Assembly (NCBI GenBank): GCA_013398955.1
Contig: VWPU01010335.1
Location: 1 to 64,000 of the forward strand
Reading direction: 5' to 3'
Source of the DNA: Callaeas wilsoni
Lineage: Eukaryota > Chordata > Aves > Passeriformes > Callaeidae
DNA length: 64,000 nt
Shown: positions 26,104 to 36,800 of the stretch, piece by piece
How the letters are laid out: every line of letters begins with the position of its first letter
Numbering within the stretch: the first letter of the stretch is position 1
Notes under the pieces: generated by a model
Told to the model about the DNA's origin: nothing
The model's input: the letters and a program-made list of their open reading frames with translations, nothing else
The model's database searches: none
Translations under genes and position numbers: made by a program

Positions 26104-26123
26104 GGGGAAGGGGCAGGGTGGGG
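26104..26123 (+). promoter_or_regulatory. G-quadruplex motif in CpG island
   Basis: Four G runs (26104-26107, 26110-26113, 26116-26118, 26120-26123) are separated by loops AA, CA and T, which meets the usual G3+ N1-7 rule with very short loops. Further G runs follow to about 26180, so alternative folds are possible. The motif is on the coding strand of VWA3B, in the putative promoter or 5' UTR. Confidence 0.7.
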
Positions 26124-26206
26124 AGGTGGCAGGGGCAGTAGCAGGGGAAGGGGCAAGGGCAGCGGCAGCGGCAGTGGCAGGGTGAGGGACAGCGGCCCCG
26201 GAGCCG

Positions 26207-26274
26207 CCCGTGCCCGTGCCCGTGCCCGTGCCCGTGCCCGTGCCCGTGCCCGTGCTCATGCCCGTGCCCGTGCC
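26207..26274. repeat. CCCGTG hexanucleotide tandem repeat, about 11 copies
   Basis: CCCGTG units run from 26207 to about 26274. One unit pair is altered (GTGCTCATG near 26252-26260) and the rest are perfect. In the plus frame shared with the ATG at 26062 it reads Arg-Ala dipeptides. In another plus frame it reads Val-Pro, and in one minus frame Gly-Thr. The tract lies inside the putative VWA3B promoter or first exon and is a good candidate for length polymorphism. Confidence 0.93.
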
Positions 26275-26354
26275 GCCGGCCGCCCTCGGGCAGCTCAGCC
26301 CTCAGGCCGTGCTTCCTGCCGCTCGGTGGCTGGGGCGCGGGGTGAGGCCGGGCC

Positions 26355-26367
26355 GTGCCGTAGCAAC
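26355..26367 (+). promoter_or_regulatory. X-box-like element (RFX-type), imperfect
   Basis: GTGCCGTAGCAAC resembles the RFX X-box palindrome (GTTGCC...GGCAAC type): the right half AGCAAC is good and the left half is one base short. A second half site, GTTGCCATG, occurs at 26636-26644. RFX sites are usual in promoters of cilium-related genes, and VWA3B is reported mainly from ciliated tissue and testis. Both matches are weak enough to be chance in a GC-rich block. Confidence 0.3.
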
Positions 26368-26795
26368 CGGGCGGTCTCCAGGCTCACAGCGGCACCGAGG
26401 GCGGCCGGGCAGGCGGCGGTGAGGCCGCGGCTGGAGGCAGGTGAGGGCGGCCGGGCGGGCGCCACCGCGCTGGGGCAGGACAGGAGGCGGCGCAGGCGGC
26501 GGCCCCGGTCCCGGTCCCGGTCCCGGTTCCGGTCTCGCCGCAGGGCAGCGGCAGCCAAGAGGATGCGCTGGCGCAGGGGTGTGCCGCCGAGCCGTGGTCC
26601 TTCACCTCAGAGGCCCCGGCTTCCCTTCCCCGCCCGTTGCCATGCAGTATATACAGGGACGCGGCCGATTGCCTCGGGTGGCCGCTGCGAGGGCTCAGCG
26701 CCGGTGAGCGACATGGCCGGGGCTCACCCTGACCCTTGCCCCGCTCTTCCCCTCTTCCACAGGCCCCGCTGTGGCTTTGCTATGACACCTGTGCC

Positions 26796-27168
26796 CTGTT
26801 TGAGAAGGGACCTCATCAGTGTATAAATATCTAAAGCGCGGGGCGGGGGGGGAAGGTGGTGGAGATGCCAAGAGGATGGAGCCAGGCCATTCCCGGTGGT
26901 GCCAATCACCAGGACACGAGGCAAGGGGCAGAAACTGATGCACGGGAAGTTCCACCTGAATATGAGGAAGAACTTCTTTACCGTGAGGATGACCGAGCAC
27001 TGGAACAGATTGTCCAGAAAAGTTGTAGAGCCTCCCTCCCTGAAGATATTCAAGAACATCCTGGACACAATCCTGTGCCGTGTGCTCTAGGGTAACCCTG
27101 CTTGAGCAGAGATTGGACCAGATGACCCACTGTTGTCTCTTCTGACCTGACCCATTCTGTGATTCCAT
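26796..27168 (+). mobile_element. CR1 LINE fragment, 5'-truncated, plus orientation
   Basis: Recognisable CR1 3'-end blocks run in order: GTTTGAGAAGGGACCTCATC near the left end, ATGAGGAAGAACTTCTTTAC, GAGCACTGGAACAGATTGTC, CAAGAACATCCTGGACACAA, ACCAGATGACCCACTG and the tail CCATTCTGTGATTCC. It shares blocks with the copy at 25458-25840 on the other side of the CpG island. Stops and a G-run insertion (about 26840-26855) show it is inactive. Confidence 0.92.
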
Positions 27169-30100
27169 TTCCTCAGTGGGCAGCCACCCCCCAGCCCTTG
27201 GCACTCCCTTTATCTGGAGTTCAGCGCTTCAGGTGGTGTGGCCACGGCAACTTCTTGGGCCCTAAGGTGTGTGGGCTTTCCCAAGGCATTCCCGCCTGTC
27301 AGAGGCAGCCCAGTGGAACTGCCTCAGCAAACATTGCCACCTGCACACATGTTACACATCCCGAGCCAGTGGTGGATTACAGCTTTAGCAGTTTGTTTGC
27401 ACTGGCCAGAGCGGAAAGGATAGAGGTGCCCAGATGAACTCTGGTTCACCTTTTGAAAATAACCTGTTTGGATTCAGATCTTGGGCTGAAGGTTATCCCA
27501 GCTATCATTGGTTTTGAGCTCACTGTTTCCAAGACTTGAGGTAAAACTCACTGTTTCCGCTGCAAGTTGCTTCATCTGCTTTCAAATCTGCTTTCATCTG
27601 CTCCTTTTCATACAGAACTAGTATTTCATGTCCAGGTGTTGTTCAAGCAACTGGGGGTGATGCTGGAGGCTAAGGCAAGGGAAAATCTGTTGCCATACAT
27701 CTGGGCATCCGGAAATTGAGGTGGCACCTGGGATTCATTCTCTGATGCAGGTTGCAGCCTGAAATGTGTGTTAGTTATTATTGTGAGAGTACTGTGGTAC
27801 TTTTTCTGCATTCTGAGAGAAAAATGGCACAAGCCTTGTGGCTTGCTGTGGCCTTTGACTACAGGCGTCTGCCACAGCTCCCCTGTGGCAAGGGCTGCCT
27901 TTTAATGCCCCGATGCCAAGGCTAGTCAGGGGTTGTGCTGCACAACACCTGGGATGTTAGGGTACAGAACAAAGTCCTGCTTTTTTAAAGTCCTCCCTGC
28001 CTTTCACACTGTTCATGTCTTTGTGAGCAGGACAAAGACTGGAATGGTTTATATGTTTCCATGTGGGTATTTAAACCCATATAAGAGGAATAAATAGCAT
28101 GTTCCATTCTGCAATGAAGAAAGAGGGAGAAGGCTAAGTCTTTGGGTTAAATATTTTATCCGGTTTTTGCTTTTCCTGTGGGAAAAACTGCTTGATGACA
28201 ATGGCTAACAGCTGGCCTGCTAGTGATTCATAAATATCCCTCATTCATTCATCTTACTTATTAAAAGAAATACCAGGTCAATGGCAAAGCATGATGTCTC
28301 AAAGCAATACACTCAGCCAGTATATGCTGCCTTGCTTTGTCTGGCATTTTGTCTTCTGTTCATCTGCTGTGTCTTATTCACGCTTGGGCCTTATACCACA
28401 TTCACACACACAATTCCTTTTCTTTGTGACTCATCTTGTAGTCTTATAGGCAAAGTTATGAATCTGTTCACAAAATTGCATCTCAGATACTCCCAGATTT
28501 AGTCATAAATTGAATTACAGCAAAGGTAAGGTATACTGCAAAGCAATAATAGAATATGATACAACTGGCTGACAGCAGGCCAAAGCACCACACTCATTTT
28601 TCTAGCATACTGGCTCTTTTTAATGATAATTTAGGGTGAAGGAAGGGAAATAACGTTACCAATTTCCTGATTTCCCACTTTTGAGCTTGTGTATCCCTGT
28701 CAGATCTGACTTCAGCCTTTCTTGAGATGGGGACTAGCTATCATTTTTACTTTATAGTATTTTTTTGCTTGTGGAAAATCCTGATGTCATCCTTCTGCAG
28801 TTTATTATTGGCTGGGCATATGGAGCTGGTCTCCAGTTCATATCAACCTGTGCATGGCAATATTTTAATTTTTTTAAAACAATGATTCCTCAGGGTTTCA
28901 GAATAAAGCAAAGAGGAGCTGCCAGTCAAGAGATCTATCATGACTGCTAATCCATCTAAGAGACTTGCCTGGAGTGACTGTGAGTATTTCACCACTCTTT
29001 TTGCATAGATCCCATGTTTTCCTAAATAACTTCCAGTTTCCTTTGGAGCACTGTGGTGTGCATGCTGACTGTGTACAAGCCATTCTGAAGCTGTGTCACT
29101 CTCACCTGGGCTGTGTATGAGGTGCTGTGCTGGCCTTTATGTAATTTTGGAGAAGGAAACTGGGAATGACTGTTCAAGTGACTGTAAACAATGCCTGACT
29201 GTATTCAAAGCTTGAGCAGCTGCAAACCTTCACCTGCCTCTCTCTAGAGTTAACATCTGTCACTGCTGCTTCTGCAGAGAGCAAAGGAGGGCTGGTAAAA
29301 TGCCAACCTCTGCAGGCATGCCAGCCCAGCGTCCTGCTTGTAGGACTGATGACTGTGAAAGAACTTGTGCCAGTCTTCACTTTATAGAAGTCCTCTGCCA
29401 CTGAAAGGTGATTTCTGAAGAGTCTCATTTCCTTTATGTAGTGTTAACTGAGGAACTGTCTATCTAATGAACCTTTGGAACCAGGTCAGTTGTTATAATA
29501 CTTGAATTTAGAGGGAGTTCTGATCATATTCCATACTAGACTGAAGGTTATTTTGCAGGCATTAAAGACAGAAGTACCTTTCTTTGTATTTTGGGCCAGT
29601 TTGATACATGCAGTACATTTACTGCATGCATAGTACTCCATACTGCTTGGGAGTTTATGGTATATGGGTGATGGAGGACTGGGACACACCAGATGATGCT
29701 GGTACTGGGGAAAATGAACAGAAATTTCCAAAGTCCACAGAATGTAAACTTAGTTACAGCAAGGGTATTTAATCAACTAGAGCCAGCTTAGCTCATGCAG
29801 AGTATTTTGGGAATGAACAGGAAATACCAAAGTCCTCCTAGAACCTCTGTGCTGAGGAACAGAGGCATTATTGTTGTCATTGCTTCCATTTCTGCCTCAG
29901 CACTCTGGGGTCTGAGCTGCCACTGCTGCCAAATGCAAGTTGAGCTAGCCTAGCAAACCATACTGCCGTGCTGAGGTGTGTTCCATGTCCTGTAGAGCTT
30001 AAAAGGAACCTGGACCTCCATGTCCATGATTTCTTGTGCATGCACATGGTCCATCACAGCCCAGAGCAGAAACTGACAGAATCATCATTTAAACTTTTGA

Positions 30101-30655
30101 GGCAAGTGATGTGACCAGAGGGAATTTCACCAGCCTTGCAATGAAATCAGAGTCTTCAGGGGACAATGCTATAACTTATGGCAGGAGTTCAACATACAAT
30201 TTTTAGGAAATAGTTGTTTATTGCATAATGCTTCTAATGTGTATGTAGTGATGGTCTGACAATCTTTGAATGCCTATTATGTGTTCTGATTTCCAAGACT
30301 TAGGAGAGATGTCTTAGGAGTTGGAAGAAGTGCCATTTGGCAAAGTGGACTTAGATTTCAGAGCTTGAATTTCAGCATACAAGACATTTTCTTTAATAAA
30401 TTGAAGGTGAATGTACATGGATGAATAAAAAGATATAACAGCAAGTGGATGTAGGTCTGAGAGCAGCTTTCCAGATTAAGGACATTATTCAGTACAAAAA
30501 GAAGAAAACAAGAGGTGAGGTATACGAATATACAGGACCATGGAATACAGGTAAAAAAAGGAATACAGGTAAAGAAAAGAGAAATTAATCTCTTTTAGTT
30601 TTGAAATTGTTTGGTTAAAATATAAATGTAGCATTTCCCTCATTTCTCTTTACAG
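27169..30655 (+). other. VWA3B: Putative first intron or 5' region of VWA3B
   Basis: No coding exon was recognised. If transcription starts in the CpG island, this is intron, or it hides a short first coding exon that I could not pick out. The right end is a good 3' splice site: a pyrimidine tract (about 30634-30650) followed by TACAG. A near-repeat of GGAATACAGGTAAA lies at about 30542-30575. Confidence 0.5.
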
Positions 30656-30877
30656 CAGATGCCTTCGATTCAAAGCACAGACACAATCCTGAAGATTCCC
30701 ACAAGGTCCACAAGAAGAAATCAAAAGAGAAGAAAAGAAGACTGGTGGTTGGACAGTGGAGAACAGATGTACAGTCCCTTGTTTCATCTTCTAAATGGCT
30801 TCGACGTTATGGTCTCAAAAGAAACAAGTTGTCCCTGTCCCAGATTTTGTCCCAGATTGGATTCCAGCACAGGGAAG
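30656..30877 (+). CDS. VWA3B: VWA3B exon (first recognised): W-L/G-L-K motif 1
   Basis: Codons run from GAT at 30658. The N-terminal part is very basic ([14 protein letters not shown]), then comes [20 protein letters not shown] and an ILSQIGFQH segment. The donor is GAAG/GTATAA, leaving one base of an Asp codon. The acceptor is TACAGCAG, a NAGNAG site, so three bases may be skipped. No in-frame ATG occurs in the exon, and an in-frame TAA lies just upstream in the intron (30616-30618), so the start codon must be in an earlier exon. Confidence 0.92.
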
Positions 30878-33800
30878 GTATAAGACAAATCAATAATAGG
30901 ATAATAAGTCCCCCAACTTTGGATAGTCTAGAGAGTCACACTCATTCCGCACCCCAATGTACACAGTGGAGATCTTCACATTGTCTCTTATGCTAATGGC
31001 AGAAATGGAAGCTGTATCCACAGCTGCTGACATTGCCAGTTCAGAGAACTGAGAATCTCTTTCTCCTTTTGATATGAGAAGGACTTAGAGTCTGAGAATG
31101 GCTTTCCTTACTCAGCTGTACTGTTTCTTTACCCTACGCTGCAGTTCACATCCTGACCAATATAGCTGTAGCTGGGAAATAGCTGGTGCTGCTGAGACTG
31201 TTAATATTTTTCTTGCAAATAACACACGATAAGATCTCTGTCTCCTTTCAGATGGCAAACATAATGTATGCCATGCCATAATCTGTGATCTGCTATTGAT
31301 CATCAGGGTTAGTAAACGTACTTGGGAATAGTATATTATTTCTGGATTTCCAGCTTTAAGGAAAAAGTTAAATTTAATTAGAATTCAGTCTGCTTTTCAT
31401 GCAAAGTCAGACTATAGAAAAATGTTCCTTTGCAGTTATCTGACAGCTGGAGGGGAAGAGTTTGCTAATAATTATTAACTACTGCCATAATGGTGCTTTG
31501 CAGAGCATGGTAATATATTCTTTTCTTTGAACAGCTTGCTGCCTGAGAAGTAGGAATTGTAATATATTGCAATAGTTCTAGGTTGCATAATTTAAGATTT
31601 TGGCTGGCTTGTGTCCATGGGGCATTCAAAGATCACCAGTGCAGTTCCTGATATCTTGTATGCTGCAGATGAAGAAGAAGCTGTTAAGCAGGGTTAAAGT
31701 TGTTACAGTGTTAGGAGCAGAATGTACTAGCTTGGCAGGGCAGCATGGTGTACAGATAGCTGCTTTATGACGTTAACTATTCCCACCCCTAATATTTTCC
31801 TATCAGTGGAGATCCTGGAGAAGATTTCTAGCTACTGAAAGTGCAGAGTGCAGCCTTTTCCTTAGATGCACTCACTTCTGCACCCATTGAGTTGTGTAAG
31901 AGAACAGCATTATCTGTACCAGATTTTGTATTTTGTTTGACAGACAAATATTTACACGTCCTGTTGTGAGGTTGCCTAAACTTCACAATAATTAAAGTCC
32001 CATGTAGCTTTTTGGCTAAATAATTAGATGTGGGTTTTTTCCTTGCTTCTGACTAAACTAGCAGGAAGCAGCAAAAGCAGGGCTGCCCTATGGGAGAAAA
32101 ATGAGCCAGGAGCCAAAAGGGACTGCAGCCCAGGCAGTGCCCTCACTGAACAGGATAGAGTCCTGCAGCAGGGCAAGGTACTTAACCATGTCTAGGGTCC
32201 AGCCAGAGAATGCAGCCAGGAACAACAGGAGATGCAGCCAGAGGCTGAGAGCGTCAGGGCCCCACCATAGATACAACCAGAAAATAAAAACAGAATTAGA
32301 ATTTCTCTCAAGTTTTTTAATGTCAAGAACTCAATAGTGATGCATGTGTCTCACACATGGAAGACATACACATCAGCCTGACAAATACCTGTCTGAAGTA
32401 GTCCCAAAGATTAGCAACTTGATCTTTTGTGAATTTTACTGTAGATTATGTGACCACCTTGGGGAAACCTGTGGCTTCTCGATATGCAGATGGTCTGTTT
32501 CCTCAATACAAGAGAGCACAAGATGGCAGCGTGTATAATGTAAGTGTGGCTGACTTGTGGTACCTTCCCTATGCACTTAGAAGTTATTATCACTGTAGCA
32601 GAATAAGACTAAAATGCCTTCCTGTGACATAAAATACTTATATTCTTTGTGAGAGCTTTATCTTTTCATAATTTTTTCTTCTGTTTTGCCACTGTTAGTG
32701 ATAACTATCCGTGGTAGAAAAGCTAGATATCTTTTTTCCTTTCTTAGTCTCTTGCCTTGGTGCAGCATTGCAGTAAATCTTTTCCAGACAAGATTGCAGT
32801 TTCTAAGCAACACCTACCCTGTCTTGAAAGAGGGAACCCTTAAAGAGGAGGTGCTCAGAATGAGTTAAAAAAATAAAATTGTAATCAATAAAACAAATGG
32901 GGACGCTGAAATAAGAAGACATAATGCGTTGTCATTGCCAATGCAAAGCAGCGCTTTGCTTAGTGCCAGCAGGTCACAAAAGGCTCAGCCTATTCTATAG
33001 AGACAGCTAGCTGGATCTCTGCCCAGGCTCATGTTCTAAGGAATGTCTTAGCAACAGCTGCTGGCGGCCCCATTGTTAAGAGGATGGATTCTGATTGAAG
33101 AGATGTGCATGTGAGTGTGGAAGGGAGAGAGTTAATTTATAAAGGATTTTACAAAAACAAATGGCTTGTCATTTTTTCTGATGACTAGAGTCACTTCTGA
33201 GGGACAAAGCTTAAAAATGGGTTAAGAACCATTTCAGGGAGCCTTTCCCCCTCATTTTATTCCCATTAATTCAATGTGAAATATCTACATAATGTCTTTT
33301 AATCTTAGGAGAGGTTGTGAGCAGCAGGAAAGACATTTTTGCTACTATATAAAATCTGGTCAGATCTCCTTTAGGATATTGAGTACAATATTGTATACAG
33401 TTACTACAGGCCTAGAAGAAGCCATTCAAACCAGAGTGGGTACTGAGAAGAGCTGGTAGGGTGAACTGCAGTGGAGTGATGATCTTATAAGAGGGCTTGG
33501 TTGGTGCTGAAATGTAAGCCTGAAAGAAGACAGAAGACGGGTAATATTATTGCCCTTGAATGCTAAAGAAAGGCAAATTACAGGGATAGCGGAAAGCTGT
33601 AGTTTTCTCTGCTAAAAGACATGCTAGTCCAAAAATAAATGGGTATGAACTGCCATGAATAAAATTAGCTGGACAGTCAGAAGTTTCCTGGCCCTCAGAG
33701 AAATGGAAATCTGCTCTTGCTTACTACACGTGAGGAGGTATTCTAAGAAAACTGCTTTATTTTAAGATGGAGTTTGGTCGGTGTAGTGCAATAAATTTCT

Positions 33801-36800
33801 TTGTATGAATCTGACTGTCATAGAAGGAAACTGGATTTCTAAGTGCTCCTTCCCAGGCCGACATTCCTTTGGCAGACTGCCTGAGACTCTGTATCTGGGA
33901 GGCACATTACAGGGCCTGAGCTGATATTAAAGAACACAGACAAATACAAATGAGAGTGAGAAGTGTGCAGACTGACACACAAAATATCTTCTCCCTGAGA
34001 AGTGTTCTTGTTTAAAAACGTTTGTATTTCCAAGATTTTGTACTTAGTCCTGGAAAGGAAGTTAGAGGTAGAAGGCAGACAGTAAATCAGCTCACATGGG
34101 ACAGAGATATTGGGGGAATCTGTGGTGCAGTTTTAGACCCACAGGTCATGGTGAATGTGTATACACTTATTCACAGGGAGGATGTGCTGGTTTTAATCTA
34201 GCTTTCACTTTACTGAAAAGGTGTGGGAAGTTTTAGTTGTTGATTGCAGTTATCTGAACTAAATTTGCCTAAGCACCTACCCACAAATAGTTAATCTGTA
34301 ATGCAGGGCATTGTTAGTGAAATAATAGTACAAACAAGAAACATTTTACATTTTCCTTTCAAATGCTAAAGACAAGGTGGAGATTGAAGTGCCCTAGAAC
34401 CAAACCGTATTCTGCCTTGTATTGCTGTAAAATTTTTTTTTAAAGCCAGTCAAAGTTCTAGTCTGACAAGGTACAAAGTTTCTGTGTCCTCGTTTGTTCA
34501 CCCATCTGCTCTGCAGCCCTTTCTACATCCTAGCCTGTGTTCAGCTCATTCTAATTGCTCCAGTTTTGAGACAGACAAGTCAGACAACCCACTGGCACTG
34601 TCCCATGCTCACATAAAAAGATTATGAAAAGCAATTAGGACAAAATGCAATGCCTTTTCTTTATAGCTTAGATGCATTTGTCAAGTATTTGCTCTTGAAA
34701 CAGTGGAGGGAAAATGGGTTGTTTTCACTGCTACCTTAGCTGGCATATCTGACACTTACAAACTAGCTATGCAGCTGTGCTAAGCTTGGGGCTGCATTTG
34801 TATTATTTGTTTTGATGTTCAATTTCTTTCTCTCCCTTATTTGAATAAAGCTGACAGCCAAAAAAGAACTGATTCTTCATTTTGTGGATTGTCTAATGGG
34901 AGCTATTGAGCTATATAAGCAGCGAATGGAATGGTTAACCAGTGAGAGCCGGCAGATATTTGGAGTGATTCAAGAACAGTGCATTGTCATTGTGTTGGAT
35001 TTTGGCACTGCAGCTCCAACTGAATTTGATCTATGTCGGGATGCACTTTCTATGGTACTTGTGGAACAGGTGATCCAAATTTCCAGATTCAACCTCATTC
35101 GGTAAGCAGAAAGAATCAGAATTGTAGAATGGTTTGGGCTAGAAGGCGCTTTTAAAGGTGATCTGGTCCAACACCCCTGCAAATGGGCAGGGACACCTTC
35201 TGCTACACCAAGTTGCTTAAAGCCACATGCAGCCTGATCTTGAATGTTTCCAAGGATGAGGCAACTCCCACCTATCTGGGCAACCTGCTCCTGTGTTTCA
35301 GCACCCTCATTGTAAAAAAATTCTTGTTTTTGTCTAGTCTCAATATAGGTTCTTTTAGTTTAAAACCATCACCCCTTGTCCTATTGCTACAGGCCCTACT
35401 AAAAAGACTCTCCCCATTTTTCTTCTAAGTTCCTTCAAGTACTGAAAGGCCACAATCAGGTCTCTCCAGGCTGTACAAAGAAGTCCATGTCAGCCCATTG
35501 CTGGAGAATAAAAAGGAGTTGCATGTTATACATGTTTGGATGAGGCACTTTGTGTACTGGAAATTGTCGTGATTCATGTCATGCTAATATCTATAGATTT
35601 CCCATCAATTTCACCCATAGTCATGCTGAACTTGCCACTTCCATTTAACAGATGGCCACTGTTACCCTGAAGAACGGATAAAGGGTAACAGAAGCCAAGT
35701 ACTGCCATCTTCTACAAAATCAGAAGGATTTGCAACAGCAGTAGTGCCCTTCAGATGTTGCAGTATTAGTGAAACAGTGAGGTTCTATCTGACCACTAAT
35801 TGCATTCTTGTGTCTTTAGACATTACAGGTTTCCGCCTTGCAGCTAAATGTGCACTCTCCCAAGTGTCATAGGCACAGGCATAGCCATTTGTATTTCTGT
35901 AGATTTCCATGGTCACAGAAATCAGTAGCAGCACTAGGAAACAATAGTAGATTTCCATAACAAAAGATTTCCAAGCGCTTGTTCCCTAAGAGGAGTAAAT
36001 GAATTTGCATTTAGTTAGAAGAATAGAAGCAGCTATTCAAATTTTACCTATCTGCAAAAATTCTCATACACGCATGAGAGTTTGAATGTGTAAGCTTGGG
36101 TTTGGATAGATGAGTGGAAAAAAACAATGCACCAATTAGGTCATACAATTTTAAAATTGGTTCCGCAATGTTAACTTTCAATTACATGGCGATTCTTAAT
36201 GTTATTTTACCCAAGTGTTGTCTTACATATTTGATTCTGGTGCCCTATCTTAATTCTCTAGATTGCGATATAACTGAGATTTGAAAAGGAGAGTAATAGA
36301 ATCACAGAATAGTTCGCTTGGAAGGGACATTATAGACCATCTAGTTCCAAACCCCCTGCCATGGGCAGGGACACCTTCCACTAGACCAAGTTGCTCAAAG
36401 CCCCACGCAACCTGGCCTTGAACACTTCAAGGGATGACGAATCCACAGCTTCTTGGGGCAGCCTGTTGCAAAAGTAGATATTTTCCCAGAGAAGATATTT
36501 TCCAAAGCAGATAATTTCGATAGTTTTTGAGAAAAGAGAACTTTTTCTTTAAAAACTAACTGCAAAGCCAAGTCAAAATTGAAACAATAATTATGTGCAT
36601 CAATTTGTTTGTTTTTGCAGGAGGGAAACTAAGGACAATATAGCATATAAATTATTTTAAAGAATCTCAGAAAATATATTTGTCTTTTAGGTTTGCAGGA
36701 AACTCTTTAAAATAGTTCTTCATGGAATGTCACAGATACTGGAACCAGTTGGTTTTATAGTTCCTTTCTGTCTTTTTATGTACAAGTGCACAGGCGAAAG

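Larger units (their letters stand above)
26062..26440 (+). other. VWA3B: Candidate first coding exon of VWA3B (speculative)
   Basis: An ATG at 26062 (A at -3) opens a frame that stays open to the donor-like GGCAG/GTGAGG at 26440/26441. The exon would end with one base of a codon, which is exactly the phase the acceptor before 30656 needs, giving G+CA = Ala and then Asp-Ala-Phe. The product would be a basic, low-complexity N-terminus of about 126 residues containing an Arg-Ala repeat. A one-in-three phase match is weak evidence. The same stretch may simply be 5' UTR, with the real start in a small exon I could not see between 26.7 and 30.6 kb. Confidence 0.25.
26030..26725 (+). promoter_or_regulatory. 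VWA3B: CpG island, likely VWA3B promoter and 5' exon region
   Basis: Composition changes sharply from AT-rich flanks to a roughly 700-bp block dense in CpG, beginning with GCGCGGCG near 26033 and ending after GGTGAGCGACATGGCCGGGG near 26720. It is the only strong CpG island in the window and lies about 4 kb 5' of the first recognised VWA3B exon on the same strand, which suits a promoter plus first exon. Splice-donor-like GGTGAG sites occur at 26341, 26418, 26440 and 26703. GC-box-like words are frequent. No core promoter element was established. It could instead serve a minus-strand gene or a bidirectional promoter, since no minus-strand exon was recognised to decide this. Confidence 0.65.

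Noticed and set aside
26295..26605. Minus-strand Arg-Asp and Gly-Thr rich frames in the CpG island as a protein
   Set aside because: They are frames through the CCGGTC-type and CCCGTG repeats and reflect base composition, not a gene.
26642..26703. ATG at 26642 with a 20-codon frame to the strong donor-like CCG/GTGAGC at 26703/26704 as the VWA3B start exon
   Set aside because: It ends with two bases of a codon, whereas the exon at 30656 needs one, so a direct splice would break the frame. It stays possible only with an unseen exon in between.
30659..30883. ATG at 30659 as the VWA3B start
   Set aside because: It is in another frame (M-P-S-I-Q-S...) and does not encode the conserved W-L...G-L-K motif.
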